DNA of 64,000 nt from Micromonospora inositola (GCF_900090285.1 NZ_LT607754.1:5978001-6042000); one strand, 5' to 3'; positions 55,509-63,962 are shown, numbered from the stretch's first letter. Numbers and translations: made by a program. The notes: a model not told the origin generated them from the letters alone.

Positions 55509-55527
55509 AAACTTACACCGCTAGTTT
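55509..55527. promoter_or_regulatory. TetR site 2, overlapping the acyl-CoA dehydrogenase -10 box
   Basis: AAACT-N9-AGTTT, with TAGTTT (55522-55527) in the right arm acting as the likely -10 box of the acyl-CoA dehydrogenase gene, whose start is 40 bases on. See site 1 for the near-identical copy. Confidence 0.72.
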
Positions 55528-55566
55528 AAGGGCGAGACATCGCCGCACCGACGCAGGGGGACCACC

Positions 55567-56739
55567 GTGGACTTCTCACTCACCGACGAGGAACGGGCGG
55601 TCCGGGACACCGTCCGGTCGTTCATCAGCCGCGAGGTGATGCCGCTGGAGCAGGAGGTGCTCCGCCGCGAGCGCGCCCACCAGCCCGGCCTCGACCGCTC
55701 GGAGCTGCGGGAACTTCAGCTCAAGGCGAAGAAGTTCGGCTTCTGGGGGCTGGCCACCCCGGAGGAGTACGGCGGGATGGACCTGCCCGCGGTCATGCAG
55801 TCGCTGATCTGGACCGAGCTGGGCCGGACCTTCGTGCCGTTCCGCTTCGGCGGCGAGGCGGACAACATCCTGTTCCACGCCACCGAGGAGCAGAAGCGGG
55901 AGTTCCTCATCCCCACCGTCGAGGGGGAACGGATCTCCTGCTTCGCGATCACCGAGCCGGGCGCCGGCTCCGACGCGGCCAACATCCGGTTGTCGGCCCG
56001 CCGCGACGGCGACGACTGGATCCTCGACGGCGAGAAGACCTTCATCACCAACGGCAACGACGCGGACTTCGCCATCGTGGTGGCGGTGACCGACCGGGAG
56101 AAGGGCGCCCGCAACGGCGGCGCCACCGCGTTCCTGGTGGACCGGGCGATGGGCTGGCGCTCGGAGTTCATCCAGACCATGGGCGAGGGCGGGCCGGCCT
56201 CGCTGATCTTCGACGGGGTCCGGGTGCCGCACCGCAACATCCTCGGCGAGGTCGGGCAGGGCTTCACGCTCGGCATGCAATGGATCGGCAAGGGGCGCTA
56301 CACCATCCCCTCGCACGCCATCGGCATCGCCGAGCGGGCCCTGCAGATGGCGATCGACCAGGCCAACACCCGGGAGACCTTCGGCGCGAAGATCGGCACC
56401 AACCAGGCCATCCAGTGGATGATCGCCGACTCGGAGACCGAGCTGGAGGCGGCCCGCTGGCTGGTGCTGCGCTCCGCCTGGACGGTGGACCAGGGCATGG
56501 ATCCGCGGCACGCCTCCTCGATGGGCAAGCTCTACGGCGCCGGCATGGTCAACCGGGTGGTGGACCGGGTGCTGCAGATCCACGGCGGCATGGGCTACAC
56601 CCGGGAGCTGCCGATCGAGCGCTGGTACCGGCAGGTGCGGCTCTACCGGATCTTCGAGGGCACCGACGAGATGCAGCGGCTGATCATCTCCCGCGACCTG
56701 CTGCGCGGGTACACGAAGATCGGCGGCCACCTGGCCTGA
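55567..56739 (+). CDS. Acyl-CoA dehydrogenase
   Basis: A 390-residue FAD enzyme introducing a double bond into acyl-CoA. Family signatures are CFAITEPGAGSDAANI, DGEKTFITNGNDADFAIV, VDRVLQIHGGMGYT and the catalytic Glu region YRIFEGTDEMQRLI. GTG 55567 follows a GGGGG site. Cytosolic beta-oxidation or amino-acid/isoprenoid catabolism is likely; electrons would go to ETF, not encoded here. Possible coregulation with aldehyde and alcohol dehydrogenases suggests one catabolic route. Confidence 0.93.
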   Translation: MDFSLTDEERAVRDTVRSFISREVMPLEQEVLRRERAHQPGLDRSELRELQLKAKKFGFWGLATPEEYGGMDLPAVMQSLIWTELGRTFVPFRFGGEADNILFHATEEQKREFLIPTVEGERISCFAITEPGAGSDAANIRLSARRDGDDWILDGEKTFITNGNDADFAIVVAVTDREKGARNGGATAFLVDRAMGWRSEFIQTMGEGGPASLIFDGVRVPHRNILGEVGQGFTLGMQWIGKGRYTIPSHAIGIAERALQMAIDQANTRETFGAKIGTNQAIQWMIADSETELEAARWLVLRSAWTVDQGMDPRHASSMGKLYGAGMVNRVVDRVLQIHGGMGYTRELPIERWYRQVRLYRIFEGTDEMQRLIISRDLLRGYTKIGGHLA

Positions 56740-56745
56740 GCGGCG

Positions 56746-56772
56746 GCTCCCGCCCGGTCCCGGGGCGGGAGC
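56746..56772. terminator. Terminator between the acyl-CoA dehydrogenase and aminotransferase genes
   Basis: Exact ten-base arms at 56746-56755 and 56763-56772 around a seven-base loop, filling the 39-base gap between two converging genes. Confidence 0.7.
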
Positions 56773-56778
56773 ACCCAC

Positions 56779-57816
56779 TCAGCTCGTCAGCGCGTCGATC
56801 GCCAGGTCGACGTCCTCCTGGGTGGAGTAGAGGTGGAACGCGGCCCGGACCCGGCCGGCGCGGACCGCCGCGCGCACCCCCGCCCGCGCCAGCCTCTCCT
56901 CCGCCCCGGGCACCTCGACGGTCACGATCGCGGTCTCGCCCGGCGGTCGGCCCAGGCCGGCGAGGAACCGGTTGGCCAGCGCGACGTCGTGGTCACGGAC
57001 CGCGGGCAATCCGATCTCGGTGAGCAACTCCAGCGCGGGCGCCGCGCCCACATAGGAGAACCAGGCCGGGGAGATGTCGAAGCGCCGGGCGTCGTCGGCC
57101 AGCCGCAGCGGCGGGCCGTAGTAGGAGGCGTGCGGGTCGGCGCCCGCGTACCAGCCGGCGGCGTCGGGACGCAGCCGGTCGCGCAGCGCCGGGGCCAGGT
57201 AGGCGAAGGCGGCGCCGCGCGGCGCCATCAGCCACTTGTACGCCGCGACCGCCACCACGTCGGCCCGGCCGGCGTCGAACGGCAGCCAGCCGCAGGCCTG
57301 GGTGGCGTCCACCGCGACGAGGGCGCCGTGCGCCCGGGCCGCGGCGACGATCTCGTCGTACGGGGCGACCGCACCGTCGGCCGACTGCACCAGGCTGAAC
57401 GCGACCAGGTCGGTATCGGCGTCGACCGCGTCGACGAGGCCGGCCAGCGGGACCGTGCGTACTGTGACGCCCCGCCGCTCCTGCACCAGCCAGGGGAAGA
57501 GGTTCGAGGTGAACTCGACCTCCGGGACCACCACCGTGGCCCCCGGCGGCAGGGCGGCCGCCACCGGCGCGAGCAGCTGCGACGCCGTGCTGCCGATCGT
57601 GACATCCGCCGCCGCCACCTTGACCAGGGCGGCGAAGGCGGCCCGGGACCGGTCGACCGACTCGCCCCACACCTCCCAGGAGATCCGCCCCACCCGCCAG
57701 TCGGCCAACGCCTCCTGCAGTGCCGTCCAGGCCGGCTCGGGCGGCAGCCCGTAGCTGGCGGTGTTCAGCCAGCCGGGCTCCGGCTGCCACAGCTTCTGCG
57801 CCTCTTCCAGCTCCAT
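56779..57816 (-). CDS. Class V aminotransferase-fold PLP enzyme
   Basis: A 345-residue PLP enzyme of the class V/cysteine desulfurase-like fold. The cofactor Asp-X2-Gln is in VDATQACGWLPFD, and the Schiff-base Lys in VAAYKWLMAPRG; the head WLNTASYGLPP is typical. Substrate unknown; isopenicillin-epimerase-like and selenocysteine lyase-like members share this pattern. ATG 57816 has TAGCGT seven bases ahead and no ribosome site, so it is probably leaderless. Confidence 0.86.
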   Translation of the reverse strand: MELEEAQKLWQPEPGWLNTASYGLPPEPAWTALQEALADWRVGRISWEVWGESVDRSRAAFAALVKVAAADVTIGSTASQLLAPVAAALPPGATVVVPEVEFTSNLFPWLVQERRGVTVRTVPLAGLVDAVDADTDLVAFSLVQSADGAVAPYDEIVAAARAHGALVAVDATQACGWLPFDAGRADVVAVAAYKWLMAPRGAAFAYLAPALRDRLRPDAAGWYAGADPHASYYGPPLRLADDARRFDISPAWFSYVGAAPALELLTEIGLPAVRDHDVALANRFLAGLGRPPGETAIVTVEVPGAEERLARAGVRAAVRAGRVRAAFHLYSTQEDVDLAIDALTS

Positions 57817-57900
57817 GGGGCCGACGCTAAGCCAGGCCGGTCGCCGGCCGGAACGGCCAATCGACACCCCGCGGCCCGCGCCCGCCGCTCCGGCGGCCGG

Positions 57901-57990
57901 TGCGGGCACCTCGACCTGGACGTCCTGTACGTGGTCAACCTGCGGGTGGGCTCGGCGGAGGGCACGGACCTGGACACCATCGGCGGGTGA
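57901..57990 (+). pseudogene. Possible gene remnant
   Basis: A 29-codon stretch ending in TGA (LDVLYVVNLRVGSAEG and the following residues) has all third positions G or C and a natural amino-acid mix, but no start codon or ribosome site. It reads like the tail of a lost gene; chance is possible. Confidence 0.25.
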
Positions 57991-58051
57991 TCCTCCGCGT
58001 GGTGGCGGATGCCGGTTAGCGTCGGCCGCACATCCACTCCGGAGGTTGGCG

Positions 58052-58393
58052 ATGATTCTCGAGATCCGCACCTACCGTCTCAGGCCCGGCACCATCGACG
58101 AGTTCGTCCGGGTGATGCGCGAGGAAGCGGCCCCGCTGCTGGCGAGCGCCGGCATCCGGGTGGTGGCCGCCGGGCCGTCCCTGGTCCGCGAGGACGGCCA
58201 CGAGGAGGCGTACCTGATCAGGGCCTTCTCCTCGCTCGCCGAGCGCGACGAGCGGGAGGAGGCGTTCTACGGCGGAGAGGCGTGGCGGACCGGGCCGCGG
58301 GAGGCGATCCTCTCCCGGATCGAGAGCTACCACACGGTGGTGCTGGAGACCGCGGAGGCCGCGGCGGACGTGCTGGGCGGGCACCGGCTGTGA
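58052..58393 (+). CDS. NIPSNAP family protein
   Basis: A 113-residue ferredoxin-like (dimeric alpha-beta barrel) protein. The NIPSNAP opening MILEIRTYRLRPGTIDEFVR and the later SLAERDEREEAFYGGEAWR are clear. The biochemical role of bacterial members is unknown. The ATG has a GGAGG site six bases ahead. It is monocistronic and convergent with the symporter gene. Confidence 0.9.
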   Translation: MILEIRTYRLRPGTIDEFVRVMREEAAPLLASAGIRVVAAGPSLVREDGHEEAYLIRAFSSLAERDEREEAFYGGEAWRTGPREAILSRIESYHTVVLETAEAAADVLGGHRL

Positions 58394-58415
58394 CGGCTCA
58401 CCGGCCCGGCGGAGC

Positions 58416-58452
58416 CGTCCGTACCCGGCGGGGCACGGCCCGGATACGGACG
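58416..58452. terminator. Hairpin between the NIPSNAP and dctA-like genes
   Basis: Thirteen-base arms at 58416-58428 and 58440-58452 pair with one mismatch around an 11-base loop, in the 130-base gap between converging genes. Confidence 0.5.
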
Positions 58453-58523
58453 CCCGCACACCCGGGGCGCGCCGGAGCAGCGTCCGACGCGACCCAGGGT
58501 GGGGCGTTCCCGAAGCAGCCGGG

Positions 58524-59915
58524 TCAGGCGGGCGCGCCGGCCAGCGTGGACGACCGCGCCCCCGACCCGTCGGCGGGCCGCTCCTCGGCCGGCACCTCCT
58601 CGTCGAGCATGGTCGCCTCGTCGAACGGGCGCCGGCCGCTGAGCACCGCCTCCGCCTGCTCGCGGTCGAACTCGCCGGTCCAGGTGCCGACCAGCACGGT
58701 GGCGACGGCGTTGCCGGCGAAGTTGGTCAGCGCCCGGGCCTCGGACATGAACCGGTCGATGCCGACGATCAGCCCCACGCCGTCCACCAGGTCCGGCCGG
58801 TGCGACTGCAGCCCGCCGGCCAGCGTGGCCAGGCCGGCGCCGGTGACCCCGGCCGCGCCCTTCGAGGCGATCACCATGAACGCCAGCAGGCCGATCTGCT
58901 CGCCGATCGCCATCGGCTTGCCCAGCGCGTCGGCGATGAACAGCGACGCCATGGTCAGGTAGATGGCGGTGCCGTCGAGGTTGAACGAGTACCCGGTCGG
59001 GACGGTGATGCCGACGACCGGCTTGCTCACCCCGAAGTGCTGCATCTTGGCGATCAGCCGGGGCAGCGCCGACTCCGACGACGAGGTCGATAGGATCAGC
59101 AGGAACTCCCGACCCAGGTACGCCAGCAGCTTGAAGATCGAGATGCGGGCCACCAGCCAGAGCAGCGCACCGAGCACGACGAAGACGAAGACCACGCAGG
59201 TGGCGTAGAAGCCGAACATGACCTGGGCCAGGCTCTTCAACGCGTCCACGCCGGTCGCGCCGACCAGCGCGGCGATCGCCCCGAACGCGCCGATCGGGGC
59301 GACCCACATGATCATCGCCAGCACCTTGAAGACGAGCCGCTGGAGCACCTCCACGGCCCGCAGCACGGGCTCGCCGCGCCGACCCATGGACTGCACGGCG
59401 AAGCCGACCAGCAAGGCGACCACCAACGCCTGGAGCACCTCGCCCTCGGTGAGCGCGGAGAAGAGCGTGGTCGGGATGATGCCGAGCAGGAAGTCGACGG
59501 TCCCGCCGCTCTCGTCACCGGCGGCGGCCTTGCCGGCGCCAGCCAGGTCCGCGCCGAGGTTCAGGCCCGCGCCGGGGTGGATGAGGTTGCCGACCACCAG
59601 GCCGATGGCGAGCGCGACGGTGGACATGACCAGGAAGTAGCCGAGGGCGAGGCCGCCGACCTTGCCGACCCTGGCCGCCTGGCGGACGGATCCGACGCCG
59701 AGGACGATCGTGCAGAAGATCACCGGCCCGATCATCATCTTGATCAGGTTGACGAAGCCGGTGCCGAGCGGCTTCAGCTCCTTGCCGACCTCGGGGGCGG
59801 CGAGGCCGACCACGATGCCGGCGACGACGGCCACGATGACCGCCAGATAGAGGTACCGGGTCCGGTCCCGGCGGGCGGGCCGGGCGGCCACGGGGGTGGG
59901 TGTGGTGGTGTCCAT
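58524..59915 (-). CDS. dctA: C4-dicarboxylate/cation symporter (DctA, DAACS family)
   Basis: A 463-residue sodium- or proton-coupled symporter with eight helices and two re-entrant loops. The hallmark SSSESALPRLIAKM (serine-rich loop), PTGYSFNLDGTAIYLTMA and TNFAGNAVATVLVG are all present. It imports succinate, malate or fumarate. ATG 59915 has no clear ribosome site, and a CACATT box lies six bases before it. Divergence from a CitA/CitB-type sensor pair indicates substrate-induced control. Confidence 0.93.
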   Translation of the reverse strand: MDTTTPTPVAARPARRDRTRYLYLAVIVAVVAGIVVGLAAPEVGKELKPLGTGFVNLIKMMIGPVIFCTIVLGVGSVRQAARVGKVGGLALGYFLVMSTVALAIGLVVGNLIHPGAGLNLGADLAGAGKAAAGDESGGTVDFLLGIIPTTLFSALTEGEVLQALVVALLVGFAVQSMGRRGEPVLRAVEVLQRLVFKVLAMIMWVAPIGAFGAIAALVGATGVDALKSLAQVMFGFYATCVVFVFVVLGALLWLVARISIFKLLAYLGREFLLILSTSSSESALPRLIAKMQHFGVSKPVVGITVPTGYSFNLDGTAIYLTMASLFIADALGKPMAIGEQIGLLAFMVIASKGAAGVTGAGLATLAGGLQSHRPDLVDGVGLIVGIDRFMSEARALTNFAGNAVATVLVGTWTGEFDREQAEAVLSGRRPFDEATMLDEEVPAEERPADGSGARSSTLAGAPA

Positions 59916-59956
59916 GCCCACAATGTGAAGCGCATCTCAACACAGGGCATCCTTGC

Positions 59957-59971
59957 GTTCATTCTGTTCAT
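59957..59971. promoter_or_regulatory. GTTCAT direct repeat between dctA and the sensor kinase gene
   Basis: GTTCAT occurs at 59957-59962 and 59966-59971 in an AT-rich part of the 138-base divergent region. It may bind the CitB-type response regulator, but only two short copies are seen. Confidence 0.35.
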
Positions 59972-60053
59972 CCGAGTGACTCGCGGCGGAAATCGGGTCC
60001 GAGCCGGTGCGCCACACTTGCGGGCGGAAGCCGAGCGGTACGAGGAGGTGGAC

Positions 60054-61637
60054 GTGGCCCGACGCCAGTGGAGCATCGCGGGGCAGCTGTTCGCCCTCCA
60101 GGCCGTGGTGGTGACGCTGCTAGTGCTCGCCGGCGCCTCGGGCGCCGTCTGGCTGGCCCGCAGCGACTCCCAGCAGGCGGCGAAGGACGAGGTGCTGGCC
60201 GTGGCGAAGACCGTCGCCCGCTCCCCCGAGGTTCGCACCGCCCTGGCCTCTCCCGACCCGGCGGCCACCCTCCAGCCGTACGCGGAGTCGATCCGGGTGG
60301 CGACGGGAACGGACTTCGTGGTGGTGATGGCCCCGGACCGGACCCGTTACTCGCACCCCAACGCGACGCTGATCGGGCGGCCGTTCATCGGCGACATCGG
60401 CCCCGCCCTGGCCGGTGAGGCGTTCACCATCACCAACGTCGGCACGCTCGGCGAATCGGTGCGCGCGGTGGTCCCGGTGTACGACGATCGTCGGATCATC
60501 GGCCTTGTCTCGGTCGGGATCACCACGCAGGCGATCAACCGCAAGCTGCTTGCCCAGCTGCCGGTGCTGCTCGGCGCCGCCGTGCCCGCGCTCGCCCTCG
60601 CCGCCACCGGCTCCTGGCTGCTCAGCCGCCGGCTCCGCCGGCAGACGCACGGCCTCGGCCCGGCCCAGATGACCCGGATGTACGAGTACTACGACGCGGT
60701 CCTGCACTCGGTACGGGAGGGGCTGGTGGTGCTGACCACCGACCGCCGGGTGGCGCTGGTCAACGACGAGGGCCGCCGGCTGCTCGGGCTCGACGAGGAC
60801 ACGGCGGTGACCGACCGGCCGGTGGCCGGGATCGACCTCCCACCCGCCGTGGCCGAGCTGCTGGCCTCCGGGCGGGACGCGCACGACGAGCCGGTGCTGG
60901 CCGGCGACCGGGTGCTGGTGGCCAACCAGCGGACCACCCGGTTCGAGGGGGCCGCGCTCGGTACCGTGCTGACCCTGCGCGACCAGACCGAGTTGCGCAA
61001 CCTGGCCAGCGAGCTGGACTCGGTACGCGCGCTGACCGAGGCCCTGCAGGCCCAGACCCACGAGTCGGCCAACCGGCTGCACACCGTGCTGACCCTGGTG
61101 GAGCTGGGCCGCGCCGACGAGGCCGTGCAGCTCGCCACCCGGGACCTCGCGCTGGCCCAGCAGCTCACGGACCGGGTGGTCGGCGCGGTGACCGAGCCGG
61201 CGCTGGCCGCCCTGCTGCTCGGCAAGTCAGCGCGAGCCGGCGAGCGCGGCGTGGACCTGGTGATCGAACCGGACTGCCGGCTCGACGACAGCCCGCTGCC
61301 CGCCGCCGACCTGCTCACCGTCGTCGGCAACCTGGTCGACAACGCGCTGGAGGCGGTGGCCGGCACCGACCCGCCGCGCCGGGTACGCGTCTACGTCGGC
61401 GCCGTCGGCGACGACATCGTCGTCCGGGTCGGCGACAACGGACCGGGCCTGGACCCCGACCGGGTCGCAGACGCGTTCCGGCGCGGCTGGTCGACCAAGA
61501 GCGCCGGCCGCGGCCTGGGCCTGGCGCTGGTCGGGCAGGTGATCCGGCGGCACGGTGGCCGCTGCGACGTGGCCGCCGCCGACGGCGGCGGGACGGTGTT
61601 CACGGTCCGGCTGCCGATCCCGGAGGGCCGGTCGTGA
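60054..61637 (+). CDS. CitA/DcuS-type sensor histidine kinase
   Basis: A 527-residue membrane kinase. Helix 1 is at about residues 12-33, an outer PAS-like (CitA) ligand domain runs to about 170 with the usual TRYSHPNATLIGRPF, helix 2 is near 175-195, a cytosolic PAS follows, and the kinase core has phospho-His in QTHESANRLHTV and ATP-binding DNALEAV and GDNGPGLD. GTG 60054 has GGAGG five bases ahead. It senses di- or tricarboxylates and overlaps the regulator gene by four bases. Confidence 0.92.
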   Translation: MARRQWSIAGQLFALQAVVVTLLVLAGASGAVWLARSDSQQAAKDEVLAVAKTVARSPEVRTALASPDPAATLQPYAESIRVATGTDFVVVMAPDRTRYSHPNATLIGRPFIGDIGPALAGEAFTITNVGTLGESVRAVVPVYDDRRIIGLVSVGITTQAINRKLLAQLPVLLGAAVPALALAATGSWLLSRRLRRQTHGLGPAQMTRMYEYYDAVLHSVREGLVVLTTDRRVALVNDEGRRLLGLDEDTAVTDRPVAGIDLPPAVAELLASGRDAHDEPVLAGDRVLVANQRTTRFEGAALGTVLTLRDQTELRNLASELDSVRALTEALQAQTHESANRLHTVLTLVELGRADEAVQLATRDLALAQQLTDRVVGAVTEPALAALLLGKSARAGERGVDLVIEPDCRLDDSPLPAADLLTVVGNLVDNALEAVAGTDPPRRVRVYVGAVGDDIVVRVGDNGPGLDPDRVADAFRRGWSTKSAGRGLGLALVGQVIRRHGGRCDVAAADGGGTVFTVRLPIPEGRS

Positions 61638-62317
61638 CCGACATCCGGGTGCTGGTGGTGGAGGACGAGCCGCTGCTGGCGGAGGCGCACAAGGCGTACA
61701 CCGAGCGGGTGCCGGGCTTCGTGGTGGTCGGGGTGGCACACACCGCCCAGGAGGCGATGGCGGCGCTGCGGCACCGGGCGGGCGAGGACGTGGACCTGGT
61801 ACTGCTCGACTTCCGGCTGCCCGACCTGCACGGCCTGGACGTCTGCCGGGCCCTGCGGGCGGCGGGCAGCAGCGTCGACGTGCTCGCGGTGACCTCGGCC
61901 CGGGACCTGGCGGTGGTCCGCACCGCCGTCTCCCTCGGAGTGACGCACTACCTGCTCAAGCCGTTCACCTTCGCCGCCTTCCGCGACAAGCTGGAGCGGT
62001 ACGCCGACTACCGGCGCCAGGCGCTCGCCGAGGGCGAGGTCGCCGCCCAGCACGAGGTGGACCGGATGTTCGCCACCCTGCGCGGCGCCGCGCGGCACAC
62101 CCTGCCCAAGGGACTGGACGAGCAGACGCTGCACCGGGTGCTTGCCGTCCTCTCCCCAGGGGCGGGCCGGTCCGCGACCGAGGTGAGCCAGCAGACCGGC
62201 ATCTCGCGGGTGACCGCCCGCCGCTATCTGGAATACCTGGTGACCGTCGAACGCGCGGTACGCACCCCCCGCTACGGCACGCCTGGCCGGCCCGAGGTCG
62301 AGTATCGGCCGGTGTGA
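61634..62317 (+). CDS. CitB/DpiA-type response regulator
   Basis: A 227-residue regulator with a receiver domain: acidic pair VVEDEP, phospho-Asp in LVLLDFRLPD and Lys in LLKPF. A linker and a C-terminal helix-turn-helix (TEVSQQTGISRVTARRYLEY) follow. GTG 61634 overlaps the kinase stop. It should activate the divergent dicarboxylate symporter gene. Confidence 0.92.
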   Translation: MTDIRVLVVEDEPLLAEAHKAYTERVPGFVVVGVAHTAQEAMAALRHRAGEDVDLVLLDFRLPDLHGLDVCRALRAAGSSVDVLAVTSARDLAVVRTAVSLGVTHYLLKPFTFAAFRDKLERYADYRRQALAEGEVAAQHEVDRMFATLRGAARHTLPKGLDEQTLHRVLAVLSPGAGRSATEVSQQTGISRVTARRYLEYLVTVERAVRTPRYGTPGRPEVEYRPV

Positions 62318-62375
62318 CGGCGCGCTGTCGCGGGGCGCGGCCGCCACGGACGGACCGGCCGGGACGGGACCTGCC

Positions 62376-63563
62376 CTACCGGATGTTCCCGGTGTGCCCG
62401 AGAGAATAGCGACCGGGTTGCGGCCAGACGGCCAGGCCGTGGGGGCCTCGGCCGACGGGGATGCGGGCGAGCAGCTTGCCGGTCTCCGTGCTCAACACGT
62501 ACACCTCGTCGTTGTAGCGCCCGGAGAGCCAGAGCTGCTTGCCGTCGGCTGAGAGGCCGCCCATGTCCGGGCTGCCGCCGGGGATCCGCCAGGTGGTGGT
62601 GGGCTTCAGGCGGGCCAGGTCGAGGACGGTCACACTGCCCTCGTCGCGGTTGGTGACGTAGGCCAGTCTGGCGTCACGGCTGAAGTAGATGCCGTGTGCG
62701 CCCCGCCCGGTCCGGATGAATCCGGTCTGCCGGCTGGCCTGGCCGTCGAAGACGTACACCCCGTTGGCGTGCATGTCCGCGACCAGGAAATGCTGGCCGT
62801 CCGGAGTCAGCCGGGTGTCCTGAGGCATGCCGTCGGCCGCCTCGGTGAGCTGGAAGTCGCGCAGCTTGCGGAGGCTGGCGGTGTCCAGTACGAGCATCCG
62901 GTTGGCGAACTCGCAACTGAAGAACATCGTCCTGCCGTCCGCGGAGTAGTCCATGTGGTTGATGCCGCCGCACTCGGGGAACCGGGCCGATCTCACCAGC
63001 CGCCAGGTGGTCGGGTCGTAGAAGTCCAGGCGCTGGTAGGCCTCGGCGACCACGATCGCCTGCTTGCCGTCCGGGGTGAAGTAGAGGTTGTAGACGTCTC
63101 CCAGCTTGATGAACCTGCCCGGCCTGCCGGTCCGGGCGTCGATCGGGACCAGCCCGCCCTGGGGGACCTGGCTGGACGCCACGTAGAGCGTGCGCAGGTC
63201 GTAGGAGGGCACCACGTGTTGCGGCTCCGGCCCGCCGGCGAACTGCCCCACAACCTTGAAGGTGGCGGGGTCGATCAGCCAGACGTCGTTGCTCTTGGTG
63301 TTCGGCACGTAGACCATCGGCCGGTCGCCGCGTACCGGCCCGGCGAGCCGGCCGGGGACGGCTGCCGCGTAGACGTTCCCGGCGGTCGGATACGTCGGAT
63401 ACGTCGGCATGCCCGCGACCAGCGGCCCGAAGGCCGTACCGGACGGGGCGGCCGTGGACGGGCTGGTCAGCGCTCCCTTGGCGGGCTCCCGGCTGGTGCA
63501 TGCCGCGGGCCCGGCCAACAGGAGCAGGATCGGAACGGCGGCCAGCAGCTGCCTACGGGACAT
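62376..63563 (-). CDS. Exported YncE-like beta-propeller protein
   Basis: A 395-residue exported protein with about seven WD/YVTN-type blades (VYVPNTKSNDVWLIDPATFK, LYFTPDGKQAIVVAEAY and FLVADMHANGVYVFDGQ). Its signal peptide ends PAAC, a weak lipobox at about residue 22, so it may be a lipoprotein. Function unknown; YncE-like proteins bind DNA, quinones or metals. ATG 63563 has TATTGT six bases ahead and no ribosome site, so it is probably leaderless. The frame upstream of this start is not coding. Confidence 0.87.
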   Translation of the reverse strand: MSRRQLLAAVPILLLLAGPAACTSREPAKGALTSPSTAAPSGTAFGPLVAGMPTYPTYPTAGNVYAAAVPGRLAGPVRGDRPMVYVPNTKSNDVWLIDPATFKVVGQFAGGPEPQHVVPSYDLRTLYVASSQVPQGGLVPIDARTGRPGRFIKLGDVYNLYFTPDGKQAIVVAEAYQRLDFYDPTTWRLVRSARFPECGGINHMDYSADGRTMFFSCEFANRMLVLDTASLRKLRDFQLTEAADGMPQDTRLTPDGQHFLVADMHANGVYVFDGQASRQTGFIRTGRGAHGIYFSRDARLAYVTNRDEGSVTVLDLARLKPTTTWRIPGGSPDMGGLSADGKQLWLSGRYNDEVYVLSTETGKLLARIPVGRGPHGLAVWPQPGRYSLGHTGNIR

Positions 63564-63572
63564 CGACTTACA

Positions 63573-63597
63573 ATAACGGACAAATAATCTATAACGG
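63573..63597. promoter_or_regulatory. AT-rich promoter with ATAACGG repeats before the propeller gene
   Basis: ATAACGG occurs at 63573-63579 and 63591-63597, 18 bases apart, in an AT-rich stretch unlike the surroundings. On the minus strand TATTGT (63570-63575) serves as the -10 box, so the inner repeat overlaps the promoter and could be an operator. Confidence 0.45.
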
Positions 63598-63631
63598 GCG
63601 AACAGCGTCAACTCACCATGTCCGCACCGGG

Positions 63632-63724
63632 TCAGCTGACGTTGGTGGGGCCGAGGACGCTCTTCAGGTCACCCATCAGCGCGGTGGTGGCCGCGACCCG
63701 GAACTTGGCGGCGCCGTCGCTGCA
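63632..63724 (-). pseudogene. C-terminal gene remnant, possibly DnaE-like
   Basis: The minus-strand frame ending at 63632 reads AAKFRVAATTALMGDLKSVL followed by GPTNVS and a stop, with good codon bias but no start. GDLK-X2-LGP recalls the extreme C-terminus of actinobacterial DNA polymerase III alpha subunits, but the match is short and from memory. It is a stump of about 30 residues. Confidence 0.35.
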
Positions 63725-63749
63725 CCCGACAGCGCGGGGCGGCGTACGC

Positions 63750-63851
63750 CTAGAGGGCCGGCGCCAGAAACCGGCGGACGGCGGCGGTGATGATCGCGAT
63801 CAACGCAGCGCTGACGACGTTGATCGCGACGGCGACGAGAACATGACTCAT
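63750..63851 (-). CDS. 33-residue hydrophobic membrane peptide
   Basis: ATG 63851 has GAGGAGAG a few bases ahead. The product begins MSHVLVAVAINVVSAALIAI and ends TAAVRRFLAPAL: one membrane helix followed by a basic turn. It is too short for routine gene calling, but the strong ribosome site and clean helix support it. No family is recognised; single-helix peptides of this type can be toxin-like, regulatory or subunits of complexes. A promoter candidate lies about 85-110 bases upstream. Confidence 0.6.
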   Translation of the reverse strand: MSHVLVAVAINVVSAALIAIITAAVRRFLAPAL

Positions 63852-63932
63852 GTTTCTCTCCTCGGTCTTCCTGTTCCGGCGCGCACTGGCGGCGCGCCGC
63901 CGGGGAAGCGTAGGGATCCGAGATGACGAGCA

Positions 63933-63962
63933 GGTTTACTGAGAGTGATGTTTCCTGGTCAA
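63933..63962 (-). promoter_or_regulatory. Promoter candidate for the 33-residue peptide
   Basis: TTGACC (63957-63962 on the minus strand) and TAAACC (63933-63938) are 18 bases apart, followed by a leader of about 75 bases to the ATG. The right-most bases of the window (63852-64000) show nothing else. Confidence 0.35.
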
